A stretch of 64,000 bases of DNA from JAQGMV01 sp963828715 (GTDB taxonomy: Bacteria > Pseudomonadota > Gammaproteobacteria > Burkholderiales > SG8-41): the NCBI GenBank assembly GCA_963828715.1, contig CAWHFX010000018.1, forward strand, positions 84,046-148,045, written 5' to 3'. Made by a program: the position numbers and the translations under genes. Position 1 is the stretch's first letter, and each line of letters starts with the position of its first letter. Shown here one piece after another: positions 49,594-58,864 of this stretch. The notes beneath the pieces were generated by a model. It worked only from the letters and a program-made list of their open reading frames with translations, did no database searches and was not told the origin of the DNA.

Positions 49594-50799
49594 ATGGACA
49601 CCTACGCAGCATCGACGGTTACGCATTCATCGCCTGTACCGGGGTGGTTCGGGAAGATACCTTGCCTCGGCGACTTCGCGTCCCGACGACTCCCGAATGA
49701 GTTCATCAATCCGTGGGATCGATGGCTTCAGTCCAGTTTAACGGCCAGTCGTCAGCAACTTGGCGACGGTTGGCTGGACGTATTCTTGAGAAGTCCGATG
49801 TGGCGTTTTGCACTGGCCCCTGGCGTATGCGGCGAACAGGCATGGGCCGGATTACTGCTCCCTAGCGTAGACAAGGTCGGGCGTTATTACCCGCTCACTT
49901 TTGCCCTGCCGGCTCCCGCACAGTCGGGCCTTTTCGTAGATTTATTCAAGGCGCAGGACTGGTATTCAGCTTTGGAAGATGTCGCCCTGTCAGCGCTGAA
50001 CGTGGATTTCAGCGTAGAGCAACTGGAACGAGCATTGTCTGAAATAACAAGCGCATTAGCTCCGGCTGACGAACGCGCGGCATCCGCGGCGTGTGATCTG
50101 ATCGCAGATCTTCGAGGCCGCACGGCAGTTGCTGCGTTTGCTTGTCCGGCCGCTGACGTGTCGCAGACCGTGCAAGCGGCCGCTTCCGCCCTCTTCGAAT
50201 CTGCAGCCGCCAGCCGAAGTTTCTGGTGGCATATCGGCCGCGACTCAGCCGCATCCGACCTTCATTGTGCACACGGCTTACCGTCGCCCGAGTACTTCGC
50301 GGTCCTGCTCGGTGCCGGTGCGGTGGACGCGTCGTTGATGGAGGGGGTGTCTTCCGATCCGTTGCAGGCATTAGACCTCGACCACACTCCCGAGGACTAC
50401 CAGCCCGCCGCCGGTGCGATGGACGCGTCGTCCGTGCCGGAGGTGTCTTCCGATCCGTTGCAGGCGTTAGACCTCGACCACCCTCCCCATGACTCCCAGC
50501 CCGCCGCCGATGCGGTCGACGCATCGTCCGTGCCGGAGGTGTCTTCCGATCCGTTGCAGGCGTTGGACCTCGACCACCCTCCCAAGGACTCCCAACCCGC
50601 CGCCGATGCGGTCGACGCATCGTCCGTGCCGGAGGTGTCTTCCGATCCGTTGCAGGCGTTGGACCTCGACCACCCTCCCAAGGACTCCCAACCCGCCGCC
50701 GATGCGGTCGACGCATCGTCCGTGCCGGAGGTGTCTTCCGATCCGTTGCAGGCGTTAGACCTCGACCACCCTCCCAAGGACTCCCAGTCCACCGGCTAA
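49594..50799 (+). CDS. tagF: Type VI protein TagF with C-terminal tandem repeats
   Basis: This 401-residue protein begins with a TagF (ImpM) domain: VPGWFGKIPCLGDFASRRLPNEFINPWDRWLQ, and FWWHIGRDSAASDLHCAHGLPSPEYFAVLL near 215-240. TagF is known as a post-translational repressor in the threonine phosphorylation pathway of type VI secretion. After residue 241 it carries five 32-residue repeats built on SSDPLQALDLDHPPKDSQ, absent from ordinary TagF. It follows tssM by seven bases and faces the PppA/FHA pair. Confidence 0.92.
   Translation: MDTYAASTVTHSSPVPGWFGKIPCLGDFASRRLPNEFINPWDRWLQSSLTASRQQLGDGWLDVFLRSPMWRFALAPGVCGEQAWAGLLLPSVDKVGRYYPLTFALPAPAQSGLFVDLFKAQDWYSALEDVALSALNVDFSVEQLERALSEITSALAPADERAASAACDLIADLRGRTAVAAFACPAADVSQTVQAAASALFESAAASRSFWWHIGRDSAASDLHCAHGLPSPEYFAVLLGAGAVDASLMEGVSSDPLQALDLDHTPEDYQPAAGAMDASSVPEVSSDPLQALDLDHPPHDSQPAADAVDASSVPEVSSDPLQALDLDHPPKDSQPAADAVDASSVPEVSSDPLQALDLDHPPKDSQPAADAVDASSVPEVSSDPLQALDLDHPPKDSQSTG
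50317..50796 (+). repeat. Five 96-bp tandem repeats at the tagF 3' end
   Basis: Five in-frame units of 96 bp start at 50317. Units three to five are nearly identical at DNA level; units one and two differ more. Each encodes D-x-V-D-A-S-x-V-P-E-V-S-S-D-P-L-Q-A-L-D-L-D-H-P-P and similar. The stop codon follows the last unit directly. Confidence 0.95.
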
Positions 50800-50870
50800 C
50801 GACGAGCGGACCGTCCTGCGTCCAGACCGTTCTTGCCGCATGTCAGCCGGTCGTATCGCACAGCCTGCGC

Positions 50871-51614
50871 TCAATCATCCTCCTTGCACCAGACCGCTAT
50901 GGCGGAGTAGTTGTCCTGGTTCGGTGAACCGCGCTCGAGCACCTGCGAGTCGATAATCCGCAGGCTCTCACTCGGTGAACTGCTGACGGAGGCAGCGCGG
51001 TGGAGCTCGCTGTCCTCGAGGTATTGCCAAACTCCATCAGTACAAAGTAAGAACCTGTCCTGCTCATTCAGAGGCAAAGCAGCGCGATTTACCGAGGGGT
51101 CGAAGTCGTTCTTCTCACCCATGGCCTTGAGCAATTGATTTCGCGCACGAGATTGACGTGTTGCGTGCGGCTCCAAATAGCCGGCCTCGACCAAGTTCTG
51201 CACAACGCTATCGTCTCGGGTTTGCGCCAGGATTTGTCCATCACGGAAATAATAGAGACGGGAGTCGCCAATGTGTCCCCAAGACGCGTATCGTCGATGG
51301 AAGTCAATCGCGAGCACGACGGCGGTAGCACGCATATCTGAAACCTCGGCTCGCGCTTGCTGATGTTGCAGCAAGACGTCGTTCGCATGCCGCAAGGCAA
51401 GCCCAATCGTCTCGGCACTGCAGTCCTCGCGTTCACGAAGAAATTCCAGCACCTGCTGCACGACAAGCTTCGATGCAACATCAGCACCGCCGTGTCCACC
51501 CGCCCCATCGGACAGCACACAGAAGCAAGTGCCGTTACCTGACCAGAAGCCACAGGCATCCTCGTTGACAGCGCGCCCTCCCCTTTCCGAGAGCACAGCG
51601 ACCTCGATTTGCAT
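50871..51614 (-). CDS. pppA: PP2C-type Ser/Thr phosphatase of the type VI system
   Basis: This 247-residue PP2C phosphatase has the metal-binding motifs RGGRAVNEDACGFW, VLSDGAGGHGGADVAS, GHIGDSRLYYFRDG and LLCTDGVWQYLED, and ends with SPNQDNYSAIAVW. PppA is known to reverse phosphorylation of the FHA protein by the kinase PpkA and so turn secretion off. The FHA gene lies upstream on the same strand. No kinase gene is found in this window. Confidence 0.92.
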   Translation of the reverse strand: MQIEVAVLSERGGRAVNEDACGFWSGNGTCFCVLSDGAGGHGGADVASKLVVQQVLEFLREREDCSAETIGLALRHANDVLLQHQQARAEVSDMRATAVVLAIDFHRRYASWGHIGDSRLYYFRDGQILAQTRDDSVVQNLVEAGYLEPHATRQSRARNQLLKAMGEKNDFDPSVNRAALPLNEQDRFLLCTDGVWQYLEDSELHRAASVSSSPSESLRIIDSQVLERGSPNQDNYSAIAVWCKEDD

Positions 51615-51625
51615 AACGTCTCCGC

Positions 51626-53281
51626 CTATCGTGTAGTAGCCGCGTCTTCTGCTTCCAGTTTAGCGATCTGCGCTTCGTATGCTCGCAGAAATTCCCTCCC
51701 GAAGAGCGTCTGGAAATCGTCTTCTGCTTCCTTCATGATGTCGCGATACAGCTCTTCATAGAGCTGCCATAGTCTCGCGCGCCGTGTGGCGGGGAGCAGC
51801 GCATCTCTCATGCGATTGCGCGTAAGGGTCTGCTCGAGTTGTGCAGGTTCAAAACGCGCGAGCACGCCCTCCAAAGCGCCCCTCATGCCAGCCATGAACC
51901 CAAACTGGTGTGACCGAAGATCGTTAAACGCATCGCGCATGGCGTCCATTGGGTTCATGAATCCCGCCCCCTGCGGCGAAATCAGATTCCTCAATGCAGC
52001 ATCTGCATTGGGGGAGAATTTGAGCGGGTTATTCTCGCGGGCGACGATCACGGTCACGTCTGCGCGGATCTCGCGTTTGGTCAACGCACGCGCGAGCAGC
52101 AAGTCCAGCGTGCCGCGGACCGCCTCATGGAGCAGCTGTCCCAACAGCCGCGCACTCTCAGGCGTGAGACCACCGCGCACGGCATCCTCCGGAATTCCGG
52201 CTCCCGCGAGAAATGCGCGAAGCAGTCCGGATTCCTCGCTCCCAACTTCTCTCGTATGCGCCTGCGCCTTGGCTGGAACAGACTCGACCGACGCACCCGG
52301 AAGATCCGCCCCCCGCATTTCGGGTCGCCGAACTGGTGGCGCGACATCGTGGGCGGACGGCAAACTGACGGACTTTATGGCCGGGGCACTATCCGCTTGA
52401 GGCGCTGTTTGCCAGGACAGCACCATATCGTCCGGGGAAGTTGCAGAACGCGCGTTCGGTTCTTCAGCGCGTCCGTCGTGCCGCGCATGATCATTGTGCA
52501 ACTGAGGGCGTGGGGCTCTGAATGCTGTATCCATCAGCGGCGCGTGATCGGATGTGCTCCGAACTGAGTTCCTTGATTGCGCCGGGATGGCTCTTCGTTC
52601 CGACTCCGACGCCGCTCCCGAGCCGAAGAATGCGAGCGGATCGTTGGAGCCATCGTCCCGCAACCCGAATGTTTCATCGAGACTCGGACCTGACGCTGGT
52701 GCCTGGTGCATGCCCTCCGAGATGACAGGAGCGGGCGAGTCATTCAGTGTCATGGTCTCGGCAAACGGATCGAAGTCGTCGGGGATAAGGCTCGAAGACG
52801 AGGCATTCGATCGCGGCGCCTCAAGAGGCTTACCAGAAATGCCGTCGGACTGCTTCGCCGTCACCGACGGTCGCGGCGACGGCTCGGGATAGGATGGCTG
52901 ATCGCTCAGCGGCTCCGAAAAGAGATCTGCGAACGGATCTGGAGCAGTCGAATTCTGGCGCGGGTTCCCCAGCAAGCTAACCTGCAGCACATAGTCAGCA
53001 ATCCGAAGCTCATCCCCGTCTCGCAATTCCACTTCGGAGTCATCGGGTACGGGTTCACCGTTAAGCAAGGTCTGTATTGCGCTCCCATGATGCGATAGCA
53101 AGTAGCGCCCTTCGGTGAAGCGCACCGACGCTTGAATTCGGGAGATATAGCGTTTGTCATCCGGCAGGATGATTGTCGATTCGGTTGACCTGCCGATCGT
53201 CCCGCCATTCTCCTTGAAGTCAGTGCCGAACGGACGCTCAAGCGGCTGGTTCTTGAACGCAGTGGCCATGATCCGGAGCAT
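51626..53281 (-). CDS. tagH: FHA-domain type VI protein TagH
   Basis: This protein of about 550 residues begins with an FHA domain (GGTIGRSTESTIILPDDKRYISRIQASVRF, with the Arg and Ser of the phospho-Thr pocket, residues 25-105). Then comes a long variable region, and a TagH-type C-terminal domain (about 350-540; GLLRAFLAGAGIPEDAVRGGLTPESARLLGQLLHEAVRGTLDLL). FHA proteins recruit phosphorylated partners to start assembly. ATG at 53281 or 53269 could be the start. IS3 remnants lie directly upstream. Confidence 0.93.
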   Translation of the reverse strand: MLRIMATAFKNQPLERPFGTDFKENGGTIGRSTESTIILPDDKRYISRIQASVRFTEGRYLLSHHGSAIQTLLNGEPVPDDSEVELRDGDELRIADYVLQVSLLGNPRQNSTAPDPFADLFSEPLSDQPSYPEPSPRPSVTAKQSDGISGKPLEAPRSNASSSSLIPDDFDPFAETMTLNDSPAPVISEGMHQAPASGPSLDETFGLRDDGSNDPLAFFGSGAASESERRAIPAQSRNSVRSTSDHAPLMDTAFRAPRPQLHNDHARHDGRAEEPNARSATSPDDMVLSWQTAPQADSAPAIKSVSLPSAHDVAPPVRRPEMRGADLPGASVESVPAKAQAHTREVGSEESGLLRAFLAGAGIPEDAVRGGLTPESARLLGQLLHEAVRGTLDLLLARALTKREIRADVTVIVARENNPLKFSPNADAALRNLISPQGAGFMNPMDAMRDAFNDLRSHQFGFMAGMRGALEGVLARFEPAQLEQTLTRNRMRDALLPATRRARLWQLYEELYRDIMKEAEDDFQTLFGREFLRAYEAQIAKLEAEDAATTR

Positions 53282-53289
53282 GATCGTCC

Positions 53290-53519
53290 GCCTTCAACGC
53301 TTAAAGGACCTTGATTGTAAAGCAGAAGATGGATGGGGTGGTCCACGCTGATGGTCTCGGCGAGCGCGTTATCGTAGGAGTCGCCGACACCGGTGGAATG
53401 TTGCCAATTGATTCGAGTAGCCGGCGGTGGAGCTTGAAGCGACATATCATTCAACGGGTCAGCGCCCGATAGCGGCCGGACTCAAACCCGGAGTTCTCCG
53501 GAAAAGCCGGGGCGGTTCA
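53290..53519 (-). pseudogene. IS3-family remnant next to tagH
   Basis: TGAACCGCCCCGGCTTTTCC on the minus strand (53490-53519) is an IS3-type terminal repeat. After a short gap, INWQHSTGVGDSYDNALAETI (about 53,345-53,410) is the OrfB part holding the last catalytic acidic residue. The bulk of the element is deleted. It lies immediately upstream of tagH. Confidence 0.7.
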
Positions 53520-53639
53520 GGGTTACGTCGAGCGGGTGAAGCTGTGCCCTTTGACTTGTTACGGGCTCTGTTTGGTTTCTCGGCTCAGTGTCTGGCAGAA
53601 AGAGGTGGCTCCACCTATTATTTAATAAGACAGAATTCT

Positions 53640-53880
53640 GCGGAAGTTAAGTGCAGCCCTGCGGGTTAAGCGGCCAGCGGAACTGGCAGCGAATCACGGC
53701 ATCGGGCGTCATGCCGTCAAGCGCACGATGCGGCCGGCGGCGGTTGTAAAGTCAGTGTAGCGCGCGAGGCCAGCTTTGGCGCGAAGGCGATCTGCTCCTC
53801 CGAGTGTTTCGATTTCTTCACGGCATGACCTCCCTTCAAGGCTGTTCATCATGCCGGAAATTCCAGACTCAGACGGTTCG
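53640..53880 (-). pseudogene. Second, internally deleted IS3-type remnant
   Basis: On the minus strand a GGGAGGT ribosome site and VKKSKHSEEQIAFAPKLASR (near 53,755-53,825) are the start of an IS3 OrfA. They are followed within a few codons by LYNRRRPHRALDGMTPDAVI (near 53,650-53,750), the C-terminus of an IS3/IS481-type integrase. Everything between is missing. The upstream CCGGAAATTCCAGACTCAG (plus strand, near 53,855) may be the end of the element. Confidence 0.65.
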
Positions 53881-54059
53881 AAAAACCGGGTTAGCCTCAG
53901 GACTGCCGTTTGATACCCGCAACCTCCGGGCGCCAGGTCTTGAGCGGTCTGCGCCAGCCGGTGCCTTCAAAGCAGATCGCGATTGCGTTTGGCACCGCCT
54001 GGACGCCGATGCTCACGGCAACAGAAACAGTAGCGTCTGTGGGATCTTAGGGTCACGTT

Positions 54060-54332
54060 GTGCGTCGGCAACACGCACTTGTGGGACTAGATTTGCTTGC
54101 CTCGGCGCGCGAGCAGGTCGACGCCGCGCGCGAGCGGGTGCGCCTCGGCGAGCAGGAAGTCGCCCAGGCCCGCGAGCGTTTCGCGGCCGGCGTTGCCGGA
54201 AACGCCGACGTCATCTCGGCATCCCTTTCGCTGTCGGCAGCGCGTACGTCGCTCGTCGACGCTGAAGCACTCTACGAATCTGCGCGCGTCGCGCTCGCTC
54301 GCGCGCAGGGCACTCTTTCAACGATCAGATAG
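54060..54332 (+). pseudogene. TolC-family outer membrane efflux protein, C-terminal fragment
   Basis: The open frame gives 90 residues: HALVGLDLLASAREQVDAARERVRLGEQEVAQARERFAAGVAGNADVISASLSLSAARTSLVDAEALYESARVALARAQGTLS. This is the last coiled-coil hairpin of a TolC-like efflux protein. The first 350 or so residues are missing; IS debris lies upstream. It is followed after two bases by a HlyD-family gene, as in EmrAB-TolC type operons. Confidence 0.75.
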
Positions 54333-54334
54333 CA

Positions 54335-55453
54335 ATGGCCACCCGGCAGTCGAAAACGAACCCGTAACCGATACACCCGTGGAAGACGCCATACAGGAAC
54401 CGGCGCGAAAGCGCCCGCCGGTCATGTTGTTCGTCGGTCTCGCGCTCCTGCTCGTCGGAGCGTGGTGGGGCTTCGGCAAATGGAGATTTCTCGCGCACCC
54501 ACGTCTCGACTGACGACGCCGCGGTCGATGGGCACATCGTGCCCGTGCATCGCGAAAGTCGGCGGCTACGTGCAGAAGGTGAACGTCGGCCGAAAACAGC
54601 CGCGTGCGTGCCGACTCGCTGCTCGTGCAGATCGATCCGGCTGAGTACAACGTGAAGCTCTTGTCGGCTGACGCCGATCTCGCCGCCGCGCGCGCGGCGA
54701 CTGGCGCCGCGGGGCTCACGGGTCAGGCTGAAGCCGCGGTGCTTGTCAGCGGCCGGGCAACAGGCGTTCGCTCGAGTCGCAGATCGAAGCGGCGCGGCAT
54801 CGCCGAGTCGAAGGCGAAGTCGGATCTGGCGCGCACGAAGGAGCTCGCCGGCGAAGCAGATCGTATCGAAGCAGCAGCTCGATGCGGCCCAGGCCGCTGC
54901 CGAAGCCGCTTCAGCGTCGCTCCAGGCTCTGCAGCGTCAGGCAGGCTCGGCGAGCGCGGCAGTAACGAACGCGCACGCGGGTGTTCGTCTCGCCGCGGCG
55001 CGTCTGCAGGCTGCGGCGGCCGCGCGCGAAAGCGCCGCGCTGCAGTTGAGTTACACGCGAGTGGTCGCGCCTGAAGGCGGCATTGTTTCACGCAAGCAGG
55101 TCGAGCCGGGCCAGCTCGTGCAGGCGGGCCAGCCGCTGCTGACGATCGTTTCCGACAGTGGCGTCTGGATTACTGCGAACTTCAAGGAGACGCAGCTGTC
55201 GCGCATCACGCGTCGGCCAGGAAGTCGACATCGAAGTCGACGCGTATAAGGGCCAGGCGGTGAAGGGGCGCGTCGAAAGCGTCAGCGCCGCAACGGGTTC
55301 GAAGTTCGCGTTGTTCCGCCGGACAACGCGACGGGGAACTTCACGAAGGTCGTTCAGCGCGTTCCGGTGCGAATCGCGATGTCGAACGGTCTGGGGCCGG
55401 ATCGTCCGCTGCGACCCGGAATGTCGGTTACTGTGAACGTCGTGACGAAGTAA
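54335..55453 (+). pseudogene. HlyD/EmrA-type efflux adaptor, multiple frameshifts
   Basis: Pieces in three frames give a membrane fusion protein: a membrane helix (PPVMLFVGLALLLVGAWWGFGKWRF), the biotinyl-lipoyl part (THVSTDDAAVDGHIVPV, IAKVGGYVQKVNV, RADSLLVQIDPAEYNVKL), a coiled coil, LQLSYTRVVAPEGGIVSRKQVEPGQLVQAGQPLLTIV, ITANFKETQL and VGQEVDIEVDAYKGQAVKGRVESVSAATGSKF. The end lies in yet another frame (PGMSVTVNVVTK, stop 55453). About six one-base shifts are needed. It would link an inner membrane pump to TolC. Confidence 0.75.
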
Positions 55454-55929
55454 GGCGGAGCGTACGCTCGTTGCTGGGCACGCTGATTGCGAACGCACCT
55501 GTAGGGACTGGTTCGGGCACTGTGACGCGAAACCGAATACCGGCGAGTCTTATGGAATTGCAGAGCGCACGGTACTACGCTGTCCATTTCGACAACGTCG
55601 CGACAGCAGTGGACTACTGCAGCGAGATCGTTCCTCACGTCGTGAAGCGGCTGCGGTCGGGCAGCGTCGACGGGGTCGATGCGCCGGCGATCTGGTTTCA
55701 CACGCTGCGCAGTCGTAGTCACTGGCGGGCTGCGACCTGCTCATGACGCGCGGCGCGATCCTCGCCGCGCTCGAGGGCGGAATGCGCACGCCACCGGTCG
55801 GACCGTCGTCGCGCACGACGCTGCCGCCGGGCGCGGTGCTCGTTCTCGGTGAAGATCTCGCGTCAGGCGCCGATGCGCTACCGCGGACCGCGCCCAGCGG
55901 ACACCGAGAAGATCCTGCGATCAGGTCAT
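55454..55929. other. Unassigned frameshift-rich stretch
   Basis: About 475 bases between the efflux adaptor and the aldolase-like remnant. Open frames exist (for example from 55471 with MELQSARYYAVHFDNVATAVDYCSEIVPHVV), but none is recognisable over its length. The composition is coding-like and frame-shifted, so this is probably broken gene sequence. No pump gene of the EmrB type is present. Confidence 0.35.
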
Positions 55930-56550
55930 TCAGCTGTCGGCATAGGCCGGGGCGCGTCCGCGCGCGTCGACCGGCCAGCTTCGCTCGACGACGTCGCCGC
56001 GCACGCCGTGCATCGTGTCGTTCAGATGCACGACGATGCAGACGTGGTTCGGGATGACGCGCACCATCTCGCCGACGCCGGCCTCCAGCCGCTCCGCGAG
56101 AGGTCGAGCAGTCCGTGCTCCTCGGACATTCCCTTGACGATCACCTCGGGGTGTTCGAGGAGCGATCCGAATCCGCCGCCGCGTCCGCGCCGCGCAGCGG
56201 CTCGCGGCCGAGCGCCTTGCGTGCCGGCGTCGATGACCGCCTGCCCGGCGACCGCGGTGCTGACGACCGTCGCCAGCACGGTGAACGCGCAGTCGTCCCA
56301 CGCGCACGCGCCGATCTCCGCGGTCGTGCGATCGTTGTAGACGTAGGTGCCGGGCCGCATCTCGGTCACGCCGTGCAGACGGTGCGTGTGCCACAGCGTC
56401 GGCGTCGACCCGCCGCTCACTGCCCTGGGTCGCGCTCCCGCCGGCGCTGAGGGTGTCGATCGTCGCCGCAGAACGGAATTGAGCCGGTCGATCGCCGCGT
56501 CCTGCGAATCCACCGGCTCGCGAATGTGGCCCGGGTAGAACGCGACGGAT
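55930..56550 (-). pseudogene. D-threonine aldolase-like protein, truncated at the junction
   Basis: The minus strand reads FYPGHIREPVDSQDAAIDRLNS at the junction, then VSGGSTPTLWHTHRLHGVTEMRPGTYVYNDRTTAEIGACAWDDCAFTVLATVVS, then GSLLEHPEVIVKGMSEEHGLL, and ends MVRVIPNHVCIVVHLNDTMHGVRGDVVERSWPVDARGR. This is the C-terminal half of the D-threonine aldolase/D-serine dehydratase family, with the metal-binding His and Cys (PNHVC). The N-terminal half, with the PLP lysine, is cut off at about 56,550. At least one frameshift lies near 56,190. Confidence 0.78.
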
Positions 56551-56565
56551 CACAGTCAATAAAGG
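56540..56565. other. Composition junction between GC-rich and AT-rich DNA
   Basis: Coding DNA of the aldolase-like gene stops within the stretch ending GAACGCGACGGATCACAG, and AT-rich DNA (TCAATAAAGGAATACAATGG) begins. No repeat, IS end or tRNA marks the point. From here to 56,749 I see no gene. Confidence 0.8.
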
Positions 56566-56749
56566 AATACAATGGGAACACCAAATGAAAAATAAGTACT
56601 GCTAAATAGTAATGTTATATGGATGAAGATATGTGTGTATGTTTGGTTTTTTTATCCGTTACCTGGTTTTTATAGCCTATAATACAAATTACCTTCTACC
56701 CTATTCTATTTTAGTACCGCTTGGATTGATATATACCATTTAGCATAAG

Positions 56750-57772
56750 TTATCGAACATCCCTCAACAGATAGTTCCTCATATTAAGACTGAATCTTTT
56801 TGTCCTGAAATACCGAGATATCCTGTTTTTAAAATCTGAAAAGGATGTGTAGTGTTTTAGGACAAGCAGGTCTCTCTTGGCTATGTTCCATACCTCCTCC
56901 ATCACCATAAACTCGGGTGACGCAGTTGGAAGGTATACCGGTATCAGACTGTCTTTATGTTCATCAAAATATTCTTTAACCTTCCTTGACCTGTAGTGTG
57001 GCGATGCCTTGTCCAGAAACAGATGGCATTTTGGGAACCTGGAATGAATTGTCTTCAGGAACTCCAGGAATGCATCACCATTGAACCTATCATACTGTCT
57101 GAACAGCTGCTTTCCTTCCAGGCTTAAGGCTCCGAAACAGGCATGAATGTTTGTGTGAGCCTGTTACCCTCACTACAGGTCTTTTCTCTTTGTCAATCCA
57201 AACCCTTCTTACCAGGGAATCATAAAAGAGGAATGACTCATCCAGTGATACTAGGGTAAAGCCTTCCTTTTCCTCTTCTTTTTGTTGCTGTTGCCTATCC
57301 ACAAATATTTGGGTGGCCTTTTTTTGAAATCGTCTTTCTCTTCTTTGGATGCAGTATTAACATGCATTTTTCGGGGAACCTTCTGCTTGAAGCCCCACCT
57401 GCGAAGTATGCGGTATGTGTGGGTATAGTGATATCTTATGCCGCTTTTTCTTACAATCAGCTCATCCACCTGTTTTGTTGTCCAGCCCTGGTTGCTTTCC
57501 TTTAGTTCTTTCTTTATGCTAAAACTAATCTCTTCAGGCAGTTCAGGTGGCCTGCCGCTTTTGGGTCTGCTTTTTAATCCACCCATGCCCTCCTTACGGT
57601 ATCTTTTTAGCCATTCACAGGCCCAAGCTTTACTTCTGTGGAGATCCCTGGCTACCCTGGCAGCCATTAAACCATGATAAATCACGTTGAGAACAAGCAG
57701 CATCCTTTCCTTTGTCTTTGCATCCTGTTCATATCTGTAGATCCTTTCAAAAGATTCTCTGGTAAGAGTCAA
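56750..57772 (-). pseudogene. IS630-family transposase, frameshifted
   Basis: The reverse strand gives a complete IS630-type protein in pieces: the N-terminal helix-turn-helix (ERMLLVLNVIYHGLMAARVARDLHRSKAWACEWLKRYRKEGMGGLKSRPKSGRP), then after a shift in an A-run near 57,320 FTLVSLDESFLFYDSLVRRVWID, and after another near 57,160 HLFLDKASPHYRSRKVKEYF and MVMEEVWNIAKRDLL. The DDE residues are visible in LDES, FLDK and MEEVWN. The stop is TAA at 56750. Codon use is AT-rich, unlike the bacterial part. Confidence 0.85.
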
Positions 57773-58198
57773 ATGAGCAAGATGACAATGGAGTGAACCT
57801 AGCTATAAGCATTTGTTAAAAAATAAACAAATGAAAAATGCAGTTTGAATATATGTGCTAATTGGTATAGGATTGAGAAAAGAAATGGTGATGAAATTAC
57901 CCTTCTACATATTTAGAGCCTATCCCAAAAACCGATAGAATTATAGCTTATTTCCATCACTGTTCAAATGTGTCCTGCAGGACCTATCAACAGCAGAAGC
58001 AGAAAAAGGATTAACATGCCATCACAAAGATTCCTGATAAACTATGGCATGAAATTAGTCCCATATTGCCAGCAGAAAAACAAAACAAAACAATAGGTCG
58101 GCCAATAGTTCCATTTAGAAAAGTATTGGATGGCATCATGTACATTCTAAGGGCACGATGCCAGTGGAAGATGCTACCCGGTTAATATGGCTCTGGTT

Positions 58199-58864
58199 GG
58201 CTCTGTTCATTTAAGCATTTTCAATTCACTGTTATGATAATCTACAAACAGATTCAGCCAATTCTTCACGTGCTTTAGTTTGCAGTTCTTTAGCCTGCAG
58301 GGAAAGTAGTCGTCAAAACATTCGGTCCTGTCCTTGATATACTGCATTGTCCTTTCGATGAGGCTTTTCTCCAAAGGGGAATGATGGTGATGCTTCAGTT
58401 TCAGGAACCTGCAGGCCTGCGGATACCATGTGCCTCCATCCGTTGATACCGGATGCCTTCCATGAGCATTGACCAACCATGGATAAACCTTTCTGCAACA
58501 AGCATGTTTCTCTCCCTGGATGTGGTTAGTGCGAGAATTTGCCTGTTTTTTGGTTCAATGGCCACCCACAGCCATACATGTTCGGAACCCACTTTTACCA
58601 GGGTCTCATCAATGACAAACTCCGGTATTTTTTTTCTTTTTGACGGATATCTCCTGGGGCTGTACTTCTGAATCCAGTTCCAGATTGAAACATGGTTTCG
58701 CTTGACAAAGCAGGACAGCCGTTCGGATGCTCTCCTCAAGGACAAACCGAAAAATACGAGATAAGACCATAACCAACGTACTCAGAAGGTGTTCTGTTTC
58801 TTGTGTTCACAAAGGAGATAGGGCATCCTCAAGTCTATAGGCTTATCGTTAAGTGAACAGAGCC
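58199..58864 (-). mobile_element. IS6-like element nested in the IS5 element
   Basis: The ends GGCTCTGTTCA..TTAA at 58199 and, reversed, at 58864 are inverted repeats of the IS6/IS240 type. The 666-bp element carries one transposase gene on the minus strand. No 8-bp duplication is visible next to the ends (CTCTGGTT on the left, GGAAAAAG on the right), and part of the host IS5 element is lost. Confidence 0.8.
58207..58745 (-). pseudogene. IS6-like DDE transposase, frameshifted
   Basis: The first frame reads VSIWNWIQKYSP and FVIDETLVKVGSEHVWLWVAIEPKNRQILALTTSRERNMLVAERFI; after a shift near 58,470 the second reads HPVSTDGGTWYPQACRFLKLKHHHHSPLEKSLIERTMQYIKDRTECFDDYFPC. The DDE residues sit in VIDET, STDGG and LIERT. 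A single one-base shift breaks it. It ends NSELKMLK before the IS end. Confidence 0.85.

Noticed and set aside
50317..50796. CRISPR-like or IS-related repeat at the end of tagF
   Set aside because: The repeats are exactly in frame, have no spacers, and are translated as part of TagF.
55849..55960. CoA-transferase (CaiB/BaiF) C-terminus in the unassigned stretch
   Set aside because: RYRGPRPADTEKIL..GHSA is only loosely similar and is too short and frame-broken to support a call.
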